DNA of 64,000 bases from Paramecium pentaurelia (taxonomy: Eukaryota > Ciliophora > Oligohymenophorea > Peniculida > Parameciidae), in NCBI GenBank assembly GCA_905183005.1, contig CAJJDO010000009.1, positions 733,891 to 797,890 on the forward strand, read 5' to 3'. The position numbers were made by a program, and so were the translations under genes. Below are positions 52,620 to 64,000 of the stretch, one piece after another. Under the pieces are notes generated by a model. That model was not told where the DNA came from and searched no databases. It saw nothing but the letters and a program-made list of their open reading frames with translations. The number at the start of each line of letters is the position of its first letter. Position 1 is the first letter of the stretch.

Positions 52620-53364
52620 TAATAATTTCATCTTTTTAAATACTTTTGAAGAGGGAGTTAATGAAAATTAGAAATTCTGAAACAAAATATTAAAGATTAT
52701 TTATTCTAAAGTAAAATAATGAATTAGTCTATATGATTTGATAAGAAAGAAAACTATTGGTTGTAGAATATATATATATTAAAATAAGATATATATTATC
52801 TATTGCAATCAAAATAAATTTAATTATGAATTAGATATAAATTGTAGAAAATTTATCTAAGATGAATACTCCTCTCATAATTCATATATAATTTAAATGT
52901 AAAGTTTCAATGAATTTGTACATAAAAAGAATATTTAATAATATAGATTCTATAATAATTTCATGTGTATAAAATATTTAATAGAGATGTAGTAATATAA
53001 AAATATCTATTCATTATTTTGTGAAATTTGTTAATATAAATTACAATATTGTTAATATATTTGATGTCTTTCAATTCTGAAATATAAATTAGCAACAGAT
53101 TCTTCAATTTATTTTTATGAATTTTGCTTTCATGCATAAAGTTGTATTTTTTCTAGATTTCCAATCAATTTATTATTAAGTTGTTTATGTAATACTCTTT
53201 TTAATATCCATAATATATTTAGTTATAAAGTTTTATCAGCTCATAAAGTAGAAATGATAGAGAAATAGCAATTTGAAAATTATAAACCTTCTTATAAAGT
53301 TTTGAATGGCTAACAATAAATAACCATTAAATTTAAAAGTTTTAACTAGAGACATTGTTTTTGA
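52620..53364 (+). pseudogene. decayed tandem copy of the RING-CH ligase
   Basis: Scattered segments line up in order with the upstream gene. RKKTIGCRIYI matches RRKLIGCNIYV. A CRKFIQDE stretch stands where CRICMNEE is expected. A FCEICQYK segment corresponds to KCELCSQKF. SAHKVEMIEKQQFENYKP matches AFHQVEMIENWTISNYRP near the end. The frames are interrupted by TGA, no start is usable, and most zinc ligands (second Cys of CxxC, the CAC and HEEC Cys) are lost. The last stretch is open to TGA 53362-53364. It is a tandem-duplication relic in an otherwise compact genome. Limits are approximate. Confidence 0.65.
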
Positions 53365-53423
53365 GTATAGATTCTACTAATATTTTGGTTACAAACATAT
53401 AATATTAAATAAATTATTAATTT

Positions 53424-54017
53424 ATGTCGAAATAGCAATGGACTCTATTGACTACGGACACTTAAAAACTATAATTATTTGGTATGCAAGCCAAAGTCAC
53501 AACGAATTATGGTGATGTATTTTAAGGACTCATATATTATTGTGATGAATCAATCATTATATTAAGTATGATTGAATAGCAATATTATAGAAAATGAAGA
53601 TGATTTTTTTTTAATTAATCAGCAATCAATATAAGATTTACAAACTATTGATATTTAAGATCCTAAAGTATACGTTCCAATAAGCGTAGTAAACATTATA
53701 AAATTTATTGGCAATCGATTTGGCAGCTATGGCATAAGAAATGATAAAAAAGGAAATGAAAGAACCTCATTAACAATTATTTGATCATCTATAAAAATTG
53801 TATAGAGATGTTGATTGGAAAGACTAAGAGATCATCATTCCATCTATTTCGATAAGAATTTCACCACCTTATAAATCAGGTAATAATTATAAGTGATTTT
53901 ATTATTAGATAATATAACGGGTGAAAATAAATTGGGAGTTGAAAGATTAAGGAAAATTGTAAAGTATATAATAATGAACTTTTTATGTAGGTTGATAAAT
54001 ATGCCAAAAATTTTTGA
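53424..54017 (+). CDS. LSM12: LSM12 homologue
   Basis: Five exons with introns 53566-53590, 53668-53689, 53880-53908 and 53959-53990 encode 161 residues. The N-terminal LSM fold (AKVTTNYGDVFQGLIYYCDE) is followed by the anticodon-binding-like AD domain: LYRDVDWKDQEIIIP, then ISPPYKS and, across two introns, GVERLRKIVDKYAKNF. The last block matches the HVRKIVEKHF end of animal LSM12. LSM12 binds RNA-associated proteins such as ataxin-2 and, in animals, senses NAADP. Four introns in 594 bp is the densest splicing in the window. The final splice restores exactly the family's C-terminal motif, which supports the model. Confidence 0.85.
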
Positions 54018-54083
54018 ATATAGTTAAACATTATATAGATAAACATAATATTTTTACATTTCAATTTAGTAATATTTATTTTA

Positions 54084-54636
54084 ATGAATAATCGAGAAGA
54101 AGAAAAACAGACACAATAAATAGACAATACGTAAATATGTAATTTAAGTAAGAGCAAATAATATCGACGAGGAATAGAGAAAATAATATTTATAGGATTT
54201 GTAAAAACGAGTAAAGGAATCTAGAAAACAACCTGATTGTTTTGAATGTTGTTTTGCATATTGGTTATTTGTCTTTTTAGGATTTGTGTTTAGACAATTC
54301 TTCTTAAAGAAAATAGATGAAACACCAGATGGTTGTGATTTCATTGGATTAATTATATCACTTCTATTGATATTGTTTTCATTCTCTGCTTGTTGTAGAT
54401 GCATTGATGGTTGTTGCATTTTAATACCTTGCAAAAATACTAGTTGCTTTCATTTATCTTTAAGATTCCATGATCTCAACAACCTAATTAATTTTTAGAC
54501 ATGCAAATGGGGTTTAATTATATTGACCATTATATGGCTACTAAATTATAGCTGCATTGTATTTTGGCCAATGTTTATTTTCCTATTGATAACATGGATA
54601 TTAATATTAGTATGGAAGTAAATGGAAAATGAATGA
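54084..54636 (+). CDS. four-helix membrane protein, unknown family
   Basis: Exons 54084-54130 and 54153-54636, joined across a 22-nt intron that ends AAG, give 176 residues. A charged helical N-terminus (NNIDEEQRKQYLQDLQKRVK) precedes a CFECCF cluster and four hydrophobic segments: WLFVFLGFVF, FIGLIISLLLILFSFSACC, WGLIILTIIWLL and a final one ending WILILVWKQ. Cys clusters (ECC, ACCRC, GCCILIPC) next to the membrane invite palmitoylation. I do not recognise the family. Without the AAG-ending intron the frame breaks at 54238, so the splice is needed. Confidence 0.65.
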
Positions 54637-54704
54637 TAGATTTATTGAATAATAATTTTAAAACCAAAAAGAAGTAAAAACGATTTTTAATAATAATATA
54701 AATT

Positions 54705-55170
54705 ATGATTAAGGCAATTCTCATCTGTGTCTTATTATTATCAGTTACTGCAGGACATGTAAGAAAAACTCACAAAGCAGTTCATAATAAAAAAGCTAGA
54801 ACCTTTAATAGTGCTTTCTTTGAATTTGAAAATTTAGGAGATAAAGATTATCATTTGAGTGCAAAAGAAGCTTGTAATTATTTAATTCTCTATATTCTTC
54901 TTAGAACATTGGGCATAAATTACATCAGAGAAGGATACCTAAACCAAAAAGCATACATCATTCACAGAAACTCATTCTGAGTATGTTCCAGGAATTGTCG
55001 GAGAAGTAGTTGATCTTTCAAACAATGCTGGTGTTATTTCCTACACAACTACAGATATTAATGGAAATATTCTTGAATCTGAAACAGGAAATGATTTGGC
55101 TAGTAAAATGAATGCTGCCTATCTTGAAATGACCTCAAAAATTTAGGATTCAACAACAGAAAATCTTTGA
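54705..55170 (+). CDS. small secreted hypothetical protein (144 aa)
   Basis: Exons 54705-54873 and 54905-55170 (intron 31 nt) encode 144 residues. A clear signal peptide (MIKAILICVLLLSVTAG) is followed by a basic stretch (HVRKTHKAVHNKKAR) that could be a propeptide or cleavage site. The body is acidic and Ser/Thr/Asn-rich with no Cys and a C-terminal amphipathic helix. No family is recognised; a secretory-granule cargo is conceivable but unsupported. Confidence 0.65.
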
Positions 55171-56007
55171 GATTTATAACATAAACATAAACAATATATC
55201 ATTATTAAAATCTTTAGTATATACTTCAATCTTAGTATAATCTATAATTAAGAGTCCAAACATAAATTAAGTTTAATTCTTAACAATAAATATTCACTGT
55301 TATGTATACTGCATAAACGTGTATCAGACTATTAGGAGATCATAATACATAAATACAAGAAACTTGTTTATTAAAACTGAAAAAATTAAATTTATTTAAA
55401 TCCATAGAAAAAATCAACAAACAGAAATTATTTATGTTTTAAATCTTTGTCCACTAAGAATGGACAAGGTTACTTCAATAGTATTTTGAATAATATCATA
55501 ATAACTATGAATTTTTTATATAATCTTATTTAATTTTTGGAAACTAGTTGTTTTTGCAACAAAATAAATTTTAAATATTAATTATTAATATTAAATCTGT
55601 AGTAATAATTAGAGATTTTTGTAATCTAATTAGTTTATAAGTTAGAATATTCTAACAAATGTTAGTTCTATATAGATTATTTTTGATGTTAATAGATGAT
55701 CATTATTTAAGTTATTAGCCAAAAAAACTATTTGGACCTATTTTAATCGCATAAGAATGCAACGCTTATGTGAATATAAAGAGTGTACTAAATGAAATTT
55801 AATTGAATTTGAAGGATTAATTCAAATTTTTAAACTAAAAAAATTCAATTGAGATTTTAAGTAATGGAAATAGAATGATGATTCATTATATTAACAGAAA
55901 TTTATAAATATTTATAAATTATAATCTCTAATGAAGAATGGAAAAAACGAATTTTTCTGGTAATTTTAAGGAAATGATAATACAATATTCATTATTATTT
56001 TTTATTT
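55171..56007. other. 837-bp gap without a recognisable gene
   Basis: AT-rich, frequent TGA, no intron-exon chain. It contains the upstream region of the giant repeat gene. Nothing else is visible. Confidence 0.4.
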
Positions 56008-59000
56008 ATGAATAATAAAACGCTGCTTATAGTGTTATTACTAGTTTGCACTCTAGAAGGTATGTATTTAAAGTGAATTTTAAGCTTAATAATTCATTTA
56101 ATTGGGAAGCAATCTAAAATTGCATAGTTTAAGTGAATTGCATCAATTAGAGACTAATTAATTAGATTGTAGTCCAATGTTGGGAGAAGTGAGCACTTCA
56201 ATTGATGCATGGTCAGAAATATTAGAGAATTAAGATTAACTTAACACAGATTCGCATAATCTTTAATAATTAAAGGTAGCATTACAAGATTTCCGTGGAG
56301 ATAGTTATAATGATGTAGAACCTGGTAATATATTAATTATATCATTCTAGTATTATTGCAATTCAGAAATTCATTTTCAGATATTATGAGTTAAATTAGC
56401 TAACATCATTTATAAATTACACCATATTAAAGATGGAGAAAAGATAGTGCCATGGAATTATAAGGAGTAGTAAGTTTATTAGATACTGCAGAGAATGAGA
56501 AAGACTTAGAATTATGTTGTGATAGAATCGAATAATTAATTAATAGATTATTGAAAGAGAGAGAATAAGTTAGAAATTAATGTTAAAAAGGACCATAAGT
56601 ATTATTATACAAATATATTATTAGATTACAATCAACATTATCAATTCTAAATCTGATTAAGTTAGAGAAATAACTAAAGAATGTTCTGATGGTTAAGGAA
56701 CCATTGTTAGAATTAAACCAAAAGATGATGATGGATAAGTAGTAATCCCAACTAAACCTGATGGTTAATAATAAGGAAAAGATGAAATCAAAAAACCTAT
56801 TTAACCAACATAACCAGTCAGACCTAAACCAGATGATAGAGTCCCTGAAGATGATGAATAATAAGAATAAAGTGTTTCTGAACCAAGTAGTACAACAGAT
56901 GAAGAAGATGATGAAGATTCATCAAACAAAAAGAAACCAGCTGATTTTACTAATCCAGATCCTGTTAATTAAAAAGATAGAGAAAGTTAGGAACCATTTA
57001 CTGAATATGGTTATGGATATTGGGCTAAATTTTTGTTGGCATATCCTAAATTCTTACCTAATGGAAAAGATGCTCCTTGGTATTTTGTTTCCAGATTGAG
57101 TGCCAATAAAAAAGATGAAAATATTAATATGGGAGATAGATTATTAGCTGTTTGGTTAGGTAAAGGATATTATCATTTCACAACTTGTGATTAACCAAAG
57201 AATTAACCAAATGTTGTTCAAAATGTTAATTATCCTGAAGATTTTGATGGTGTTTGGACATATATTTACTATTCATATAGTGTTGAAAAAAAGAAGGCTG
57301 TTGCTTTTGTTAAATTTGGAAATGATGATCTTAAAAAAATTACTCATGAAGTCTTAAATCCATCAACAAAATGGGTTAAATTCACTATTGGAGGTAAAGA
57401 TTAAAATAGATATCCTGGTTTCAATGGTTTAATCTAATAGGTCTATTTCAGTACTAAACCAGGTGTTTTCCTTGATTCTGAAGATGATGTTATTGGAAAA
57501 TTGTAATAATAAAAGAAACAACCCAGAGACTTCTTACCTGAATTAATTACATATAAAGTAGTCTCAAATCCATAATAAAGAGATCCTGAAACTAAAGAAG
57601 TACTTTCTATTGTTGGAACATCAAAAAATCCTAAATTCCCACATGAATATGCTTTCAGTGGTTGGTTCAAATGGGAAGTACCTAAATAATAATAAGAATG
57701 GCATAACATCTTTAGAGTTTAAATTCAATAACCATCAACTGATAAATTTTTGGGAGATAGAACATTATCTGCTTGGGTTGGTAAATAAGATGGAGGTATT
57801 ATTCACTTACCAACATATACATTCACTAATTTGGAAGGTGCTGGAAATCCTAATGTTGTTAAAAATATACCACACTAAAATAGACATACTGAATGGTTCT
57901 TTGTTTATTTTGGATATTCAAGACCTTAAAAGAAAGCTGTTGCTTCAATTCAATGGAAATAATCTACAGATAAATTAGAATATGATAATATTAGACACTT
58001 TCAAGTTCCTAAGTTCTTCATTTATGTAGGAAAAGACAAATAATTCCCAGGATTTAATGGTAAAGTTGCATTAGTATCTTTCAATGTTGGAGAAGGATCA
58101 TTCAAACCAAATAATGATTTTACTGGAAAAGGAGATCCATTTAATTTTGAAAATGGTAAAAAGAAATTGATTGGTGTTCAACCAGAAATTGATACTGAAG
58201 AAGATCCTGAAAAATAAAAGAAACCATATAAAGTAGTAGATGATGCAGATACTGATGGTTTAATTAGACCAAGTTCAAGTGAAGAAAATAAACCAGTCAT
58301 TGAAGAAACTTAAGAAGATGAAAATGAGTTTGTTGAATATGGTTATGGATATTGGATGAGATTCTTAACTGCTTATCCTGATAGATTATTAAATGGAAAG
58401 AATGCTCCATGGTACTTTGTTTCTAGATTAACTTCTAATATGAATTACAAAAATATTGAAATGGGTGACAGATTATTAGCTATTTGGTAAGGTTAAGGAT
58501 ATTATCATTTTACTACTTGTGATTAACCAAAGAACCAAGCTAATGTAATTCAAAATATTAATTATCCAAATGATATTGAAGGTTTATGGACCTATGTTTA
58601 CTATTCATATAGTTCAGAAGCTAAGAAAGCTATTGCCTTCATAAAATATGCAGATTAAGAACCAAGAACAATCTTACACTCAGTTTAACATCCAGCTACA
58701 AAGAGAGTCAAATTCATTTTAGGTGGTATGGATAATAAATAATATCCTGGATTTAATGGTTTATTCAGTTAAATTACTTTTTCTGCTAGACCAGGAGTAT
58801 TTTTAGATACAATTGAAGACTTTTCAGATTAATTGAAAAGAACAATCATACCAAAATAAGATTTGGATTAATTCTATAATCATGAATTAATTTCTGATGT
58901 TGTTTCCAGAAAACCAAATGATATTCCAGATTATGATGAAATTGGAGGAGGACAAGAAATGTTCCCACATGAATATGCTATTTCTGGATGGTTCAAATGG

Positions 59001-62000
59001 GAATAAACTTAATAATAAGTTTGGCACAATGTATTTAGAGTATAAATCAAAAAACCATCAACTGACAGATTCTTAGGAGATAGAACATTATCTTGTTGGA
59101 TTGGTACTGCTTAAGGTGGAATCTTACATTTCCCAACATATACATACACTAATATGAATGGAGCAGGTAATCCAAATATGGTTAGCAACATTCAACATAA
59201 GAATAGAATTTTCGATTGGTTCTTTGTTTACTTTGGATATTCAAAGAATTTATAAAAAGCATTTGTTGGAGTTAGATTTGCTACAGGTATTGAAACTTTA
59301 GAATATAACAATGTCAATCACTATTATGCACCAAAATTCTATACATTTGCTGGTAAAGACATGCACTTCCCAGGATTGAATGGTAAATTGGCATATGTGA
59401 ACTTTAATTTAGGAGATGGAACATTCAGAAAAACTCCAGATTTCAAACATCCAGATGATATCTTCGGATTATAAAAAGGTGAAATTAACATACTCAAAAA
59501 ACCAGATTAAAAGAAAGTATAACCAGAAGTAGATAAAGAAACTGGAGAAACTTAAATTCCAAATGGAGTATCTGACAATACACCTAAAGTAACTAAAGAA
59601 TTCAAATCAGAATAACCATTAAGTGAATATGGTTATGGATATTGGATGAGATTCTTAACAGCTTATCCCGTTAAATTGCCTAACGGAAAGAATGCCCCAT
59701 GGTATTTCATTTCCAGATTGGCTAACAGACCTAATTATGATAATATTGCTATGGGAGATAGAACATTGGCTATATGGTAAGGATAAGGATATTATCACTT
59801 CACCACATGCAATTTACCAGGATAAGTTAATGTAATCAAGAATGTTAATTATCCAGCTGACATTGAAGGATTATGGACATATGTTTACTATTCATATAGT
59901 AAATAAGAGAAGAAGGCAGTCGCATTCATTCAATTTGGTGCTACAGATCCTATTGATGTTGTTCATTAAGTCACTCATCCAGATAATACATATGTTAAAT
60001 TTATTTTGGGAGGTAAAGACAACAACAGATATCCTGCATTTAATGGTTAATTCTAATCAGTTGTTCACTCAGCTTCCCCTGGTGCATATATTGGATCAAT
60101 TGACTAATTTAAGGCTTTCCTTAATAAACAACCAAATCCTTTAGCATCTAAAGTTCCTTTGACAACTACTACATTAGTTGACAGTTAAATTACAAGAAAT
60201 CCAGGAACACCAGGAAATACATAAACAGTTGAAGCCCCATTCCCTAAAGAATATGCATTTTCAGGTTGGTTCAAATGGGAATAACCTACACCCTAATAGG
60301 CATGGCATAATCTCTTCAGAGTCCAAATTAGTTAACCATCAACAGATAATAGTCATGGTGATAGAACTTTAGCAGGATGGGTTGGAAGTGGAGCAGGAGG
60401 TATCATTCATTTAACAACATACTCATACAAGAATATGAATGGAGCTGGTCCAAATAATTTACCTTAAAATATTAATCATAAAAATAGACATTTTGAATGG
60501 TTCTTTGTTTACATGGGTTATTCAAAGAATGATAAAGCTGCTTATTCTTATGTCAAATGGAGAGATAGTGAAGATAATTTAGAATTTAAAGACATCAATC
60601 ATTATTTTGCTAAGAAATATTTTGTTTTTGTTGGTAAAGATGTTCAATTCCCAGGATTCAATGGAAGAATAGCATCAACATCCTTTAATCATGGAGAAGG
60701 ATCATTTAGAAAAGGAAATGATTTCAAACATCCAACTGATGCATTCAGATTTGATAAAGGAAGTTAATTGGTACCAAAAGTTGATCCAACAAAACCTGTT
60801 GTTGATGATAAGACTGAATATGGTAGCAAATTCAATAATAATGCACCAAATGTTGATAAGACATTGTCATCAAATGATCTTTTGGTTGAATATGGTTATG
60901 GTTTCTGGGCTAGATACTTAACAGCTTACCCAGCTAGATTAATTAATGGAAAGAATTAACCATGGTACTTTGTTGCAAGATTGACAACAAATGTTTAATA
61001 TGATAATATTAGAATGGGAGATCGAGCTTTAGCTATTTGGTAAGGATAAGGATTCTATCATTATACAACATGTAATAAATAAAATGGAAATGTTAATGTC
61101 ATTTAAAATATCAATTATCCAGCTGATATTGAAGGAGTTTGGACATATATATATTATTCATACAGTGCAGAAAAGAAGAAAGCAGTAGGATTCATTAAGT
61201 ATGGAAATGAAGAAGTCAAGTCTATTACTCATTCAATAACACATCCAGAAACAAGATAAGTTAGATTCATTCTAGGTGGTATGGATAACAACAGATATCC
61301 AGCCTTTAATGGTATATTCACTAAAGTCTCATATTCTCATGAAAAAGGAGCATTTATTGATAGTTTAGATGCATTGAGACCTAGAATTGGAATTGTACCT
61401 GATGTCGATACACCAGCTGTTAACAAGAAACTCGTTGCAGGATAAATTGAAAGAGTTCCAACTGTTGCTCATATTGGCGAAACTGTTGGAGATGAATAAA
61501 CTAAATTACCATAAGAATATGCTTTAAGTGGATGGTTCAGATGGGATAAATTATAAGGATAGTAAGTATGGCATAACATTTTCAGAGTTTCAATTAATTC
61601 ACCATTCTCTGATAGATTTTTAGGAGATAGAACATTAGCTGTTTGGGTTGGTACTGTTTCTGGAGGTATTTTACATCACACTACCTATACATACAATAAT
61701 ATGAATGGAGCAGGAAATCCTAATATTGTTCAAAATATATAACATAAAGATAGACATTAAGAATGGTTCTTTTTGTATTATGGATATTCAAAGAAAGATC
61801 AAAAAGCTTATGCCTATATCAAATTCAAGGATAGTGAAGAAACTTTAACATTCTAAAAAATTAATCACTATTTAGCACCAAAATTCTTTGTTTATTTAGG
61901 CAAAGATCCTAACTTTTAAGGATTCAATGGTTAAATTGGATTTGTTAATTTCAATATTGGTAAAGGTAGTTTCAAATCAGGAAATGATTTCACAGATGAC

Positions 62001-64000
62001 TCAGATAGATTTGGATTTTCAGATGGATCTAAAGCAATTGCTAAACCTGTTGAACCACCTAAACCAGAAGCAATTCCTGAAGCTGATAAATAAGTGTTTG
62101 CAAGTGCTTCAAGTGTTGATTCACCAAAAGTTGACAAATAGACTGTTCCAAGTGACTAAAATCTTGTTGAATATGGTTATGGATATTGGTTGAGATATTT
62201 AACAAAATATCCTGAATAATTACCAAATGGAAAGAATTAACCATGGTACTTTGTATCCAGATTGACAACAAATGTTCAATATGATAATATTAGAATGGGA
62301 GATAGAGCATTGGCTATCTGGTAAGGATAAGGATATTATCATTTCACAACATGTGATTAAAAGAGTAACAATGCTAATGTGATTAAGAATGTCGATTATC
62401 CCAATGATATTGAAGGTGTTTGGACTTACATTTACTATTCATACAGTACAAAGGAGAATAATGCAGTTGCATTTATTAAGTTTGGAGAAAGTGATTTCTA
62501 ATAAGCAACACATCAAGTTACACATCCAGCTGCTAAATAAGTTAGATTCATATTGGGAGGTACAGATGAAAAGAGATATCCAGCATTTAATGGTCTTTTC
62601 ACTAATGTTTACTTTAATAGTAGAGTTGGAGCCTATATTAATTCATTGTCCAATCTTAACAAATTATTAGATACTCAAGGACCGAAACCAAGTATAAAAC
62701 TAGTTGAATTGACTACTACTACCTTGATTGATAAGGAAATCTCTAGAACTCCAAAAGATGAACCTGTCACAACCGAAGTTGAAGAAAAGAAATTACCTCA
62801 TCAATATGCATTTAGTGGCTGGTTTAGATGGGGAGCTATGTCATAAGAACCTTGGCATAATATTTTCAGAGTTTAAATTAAGACACCTTCAACTGATAGC
62901 GTGTTGGGAGACAGAACCTTATCAGCTTGGTTGGGAACAGCAGAAGGAGGCATAATCCATTTACCTACTTACACTTATACTAATATGAATGGTGGCGGTA
63001 ATTCAAATCTTTTCAAGAACATTTAACATAAAGGAAGAAATACTGAATGGCATTTCATTTACTTTGGATATTCAAAGGACTAAAACAAAGCTTAAGTTTA
63101 TGTTAAATGGACATAATCAGAGGATACTCTTGAATACCCTGACACCAGACATTACTTTGCATCAAAATTCTATATCTTTACAGGAAGAGATAAGCATTTC
63201 CCTGGTTTCAATGGTAATATCGCATAAGCCAAATTTAATATTGGTGAAGGATCCTTTGTTGCTGACAAAAACTTTAACTTACCAAAAGATCCATTTTCAT
63301 TTGGCAGTGGAATTAATACTTACCATAAAGATTAACCTAAACCATAAACAGAAACTAAACCAGATTCTAAAGTTCTTGACAATTCAGAAGGACAAAAAGT
63401 ACCAGCATTAAATAAAGAATTGAAAGATGACAAGGAATTAACAAGTTATGGATATGGATTTTGGATGAGATATTTAACAGTTTATCCAGAAAGATAAATT
63501 AATGGAAAAAATTAACCTTGGTACTTTGTTTCAAGATTAACATGGAATGAAAAATATGATAATATTGGTATGGGAGACAGAACATTAGCTATATGGTAAG
63601 GAGCAGGATTCTATCACTTCACTACATGCAATATTGCAAATGGAAATACCAACCTTATCTAAAATATTAATTTCCCAAATGATATTGAAGGATTATGGAC
63701 ATATGTCTACTATTCATACAGCAGAGCCAATAAATAAGCTGTTGCATTCATTCAATATGGTAATGATGCTCCATAAACAGCTACACATTCCACTTAACAC
63801 AAGGATACTAAATATGTTAGATTTATTTTGGGAGGTAATGATGAAGGAAGATATCCAGGATTCAATGGTCAATTTACAGGTGTTTCAATTGATTAAACTT
63901 ATATTGGTACAGTTGATGAATTCAAAGCATTTGTCTCAAAGATTGGAACTCCATAAGTAGGATTGAAATAATTGACAACTGTAGGTTTGGTTGATTAGAT
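56008..64000 (+). CDS. giant secreted protein of alternating lectin-like (LamG/ConA-like) repeats, 3' end outside window
   Basis: Introns 56060-56084 (ends AAG), 56325-56350 and 56599-56624, then one open frame to the window edge, give at least 2,638 residues. A signal peptide (MNNKTLLIVLLLVCTLEA) and a helical region (about 20-185) precede an acidic Pro/Gln-rich linker. Eleven homologous domains of about 205-230 residues follow. Type A starts EYGYGYW at 57003, 58335, 59625, 60888, 62169 and 63444 (SYGYGFW). Type B starts near FPHEYAFSGWFKW at 57636, 58962, 60240, 61506 and 62793. Both share GDRTLAxWxG, an aromatic WxYxYYSYS or WFFVYFGYS strand and a GKDxxxPxFNG turn, suggesting a beta-sandwich lectin-like fold. 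Product: probably extracellular or granule carbohydrate- or Ca2+-binding. The family name is not recognised. Confidence 0.75.
57003..64000 (+). repeat. A-B coding repeat, period about 1.26-1.33 kb, six units
   Basis: A-to-A spacing is 1332, 1290, 1263, 1281 and 1275 nt, all multiples of three. Each unit carries one A and one B domain, which are themselves related. Linkers between units vary in length and are Pro/Glu/Asp-rich. The sixth unit is cut by the window end within its A domain. Confidence 0.85.

Noticed and set aside
54144..54434. Minus-strand frame opposite the four-helix membrane protein
   Set aside because: It overlaps the spliced plus-strand gene, whose exon sum and membrane segments are convincing; the antisense frame has no such support.
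1..64000. CRISPR arrays, bacterial operons, ribosome binding sites, insertion sequences, rRNA and tRNA genes
   Set aside because: No direct-repeat/spacer arrays, Shine-Dalgarno pattern, transposase or cloverleaf sequence was seen by eye; the genome is eukaryotic. A tRNAscan run would be needed to exclude tRNA genes formally.

Overview
The window is macronuclear DNA of a ciliate, almost certainly a Paramecium. It is very AT-rich. Reading TGA as the only stop, with TAA and TAG as glutamine, turns fragmentary reading frames into long proteins of recognisable families. Nearly all genes are interrupted by introns of 22-32 nt that begin GT(A) and usually end TAG. Genes lie on both strands with short gaps, and one gene encodes a trichocyst matrix protein, a Paramecium secretory product. 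All gene models here were built by hand: I joined exons across these tiny introns and checked that the summed exon length is a multiple of three.

Layout. 0.1-6.4 kb: HEAT-repeat protein, a small unknown gene, a crotonase/enoyl-CoA isomerase, and a minus-strand von Willebrand A protein with a giant Gln/Glu tail and a C-terminal membrane anchor. 6.9-16.5 kb: the spliceosome core protein Prp8. 16.5-17.6 kb: trichocyst matrix protein. 18.2-25.8 kb: INO80 ATPase and a convergent amino-acid transporter. 25.9-29.5 kb: a RING-PHD protein, a cytosolic carboxypeptidase and a secreted M14 carboxypeptidase. 29.8-37.2 kb: a 2,451-residue Cys-rich surface-antigen-like protein with a GPI-type tail. 37.4-39.5 kb: BRE1-type ubiquitin ligase. 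40.8-44.0 kb: eIF2D. 44.0-46.4 kb: two tandem acid-ceramidase/NAAA-like amidases. 46.4-49.8 kb: a cyclic-nucleotide-binding K+ channel. 51.5-54.0 kb: RING-CH ligase, a decayed tandem copy of it, and LSM12. 54.1-55.2 kb: a four-helix membrane protein and a small secreted protein. 56.0-64.0 kb: a giant secreted protein of alternating lectin-like repeats that runs off the window.

Assembly problem. Five single N characters (10493, 13466, 22428, 23591, 42755) sit exactly where 1.1-1.4 kb of sequence is repeated almost perfectly. They look like unmerged contig overlaps, so about 6.2 kb of the window is redundant. They break or inflate Prp8, INO80, the transporter and eIF2D. Where the copies differ, all 14 differences I found are synonymous, including a CAA/TAA exchange. 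The copies therefore probably come from two functional haplotypes or whole-genome-duplication paralogues.

No operon logic is expected here. The genes are mostly independent housekeeping genes (splicing, chromatin, translation, RNA binding) plus a ciliate-typical set for surface coat, secretion, tubulin modification and ion channels. The least explained items are the VWA tail-anchored protein, the two-level lectin-like repeat protein, the zinc knuckle inside the K+ channel and the Cys-rich giant.
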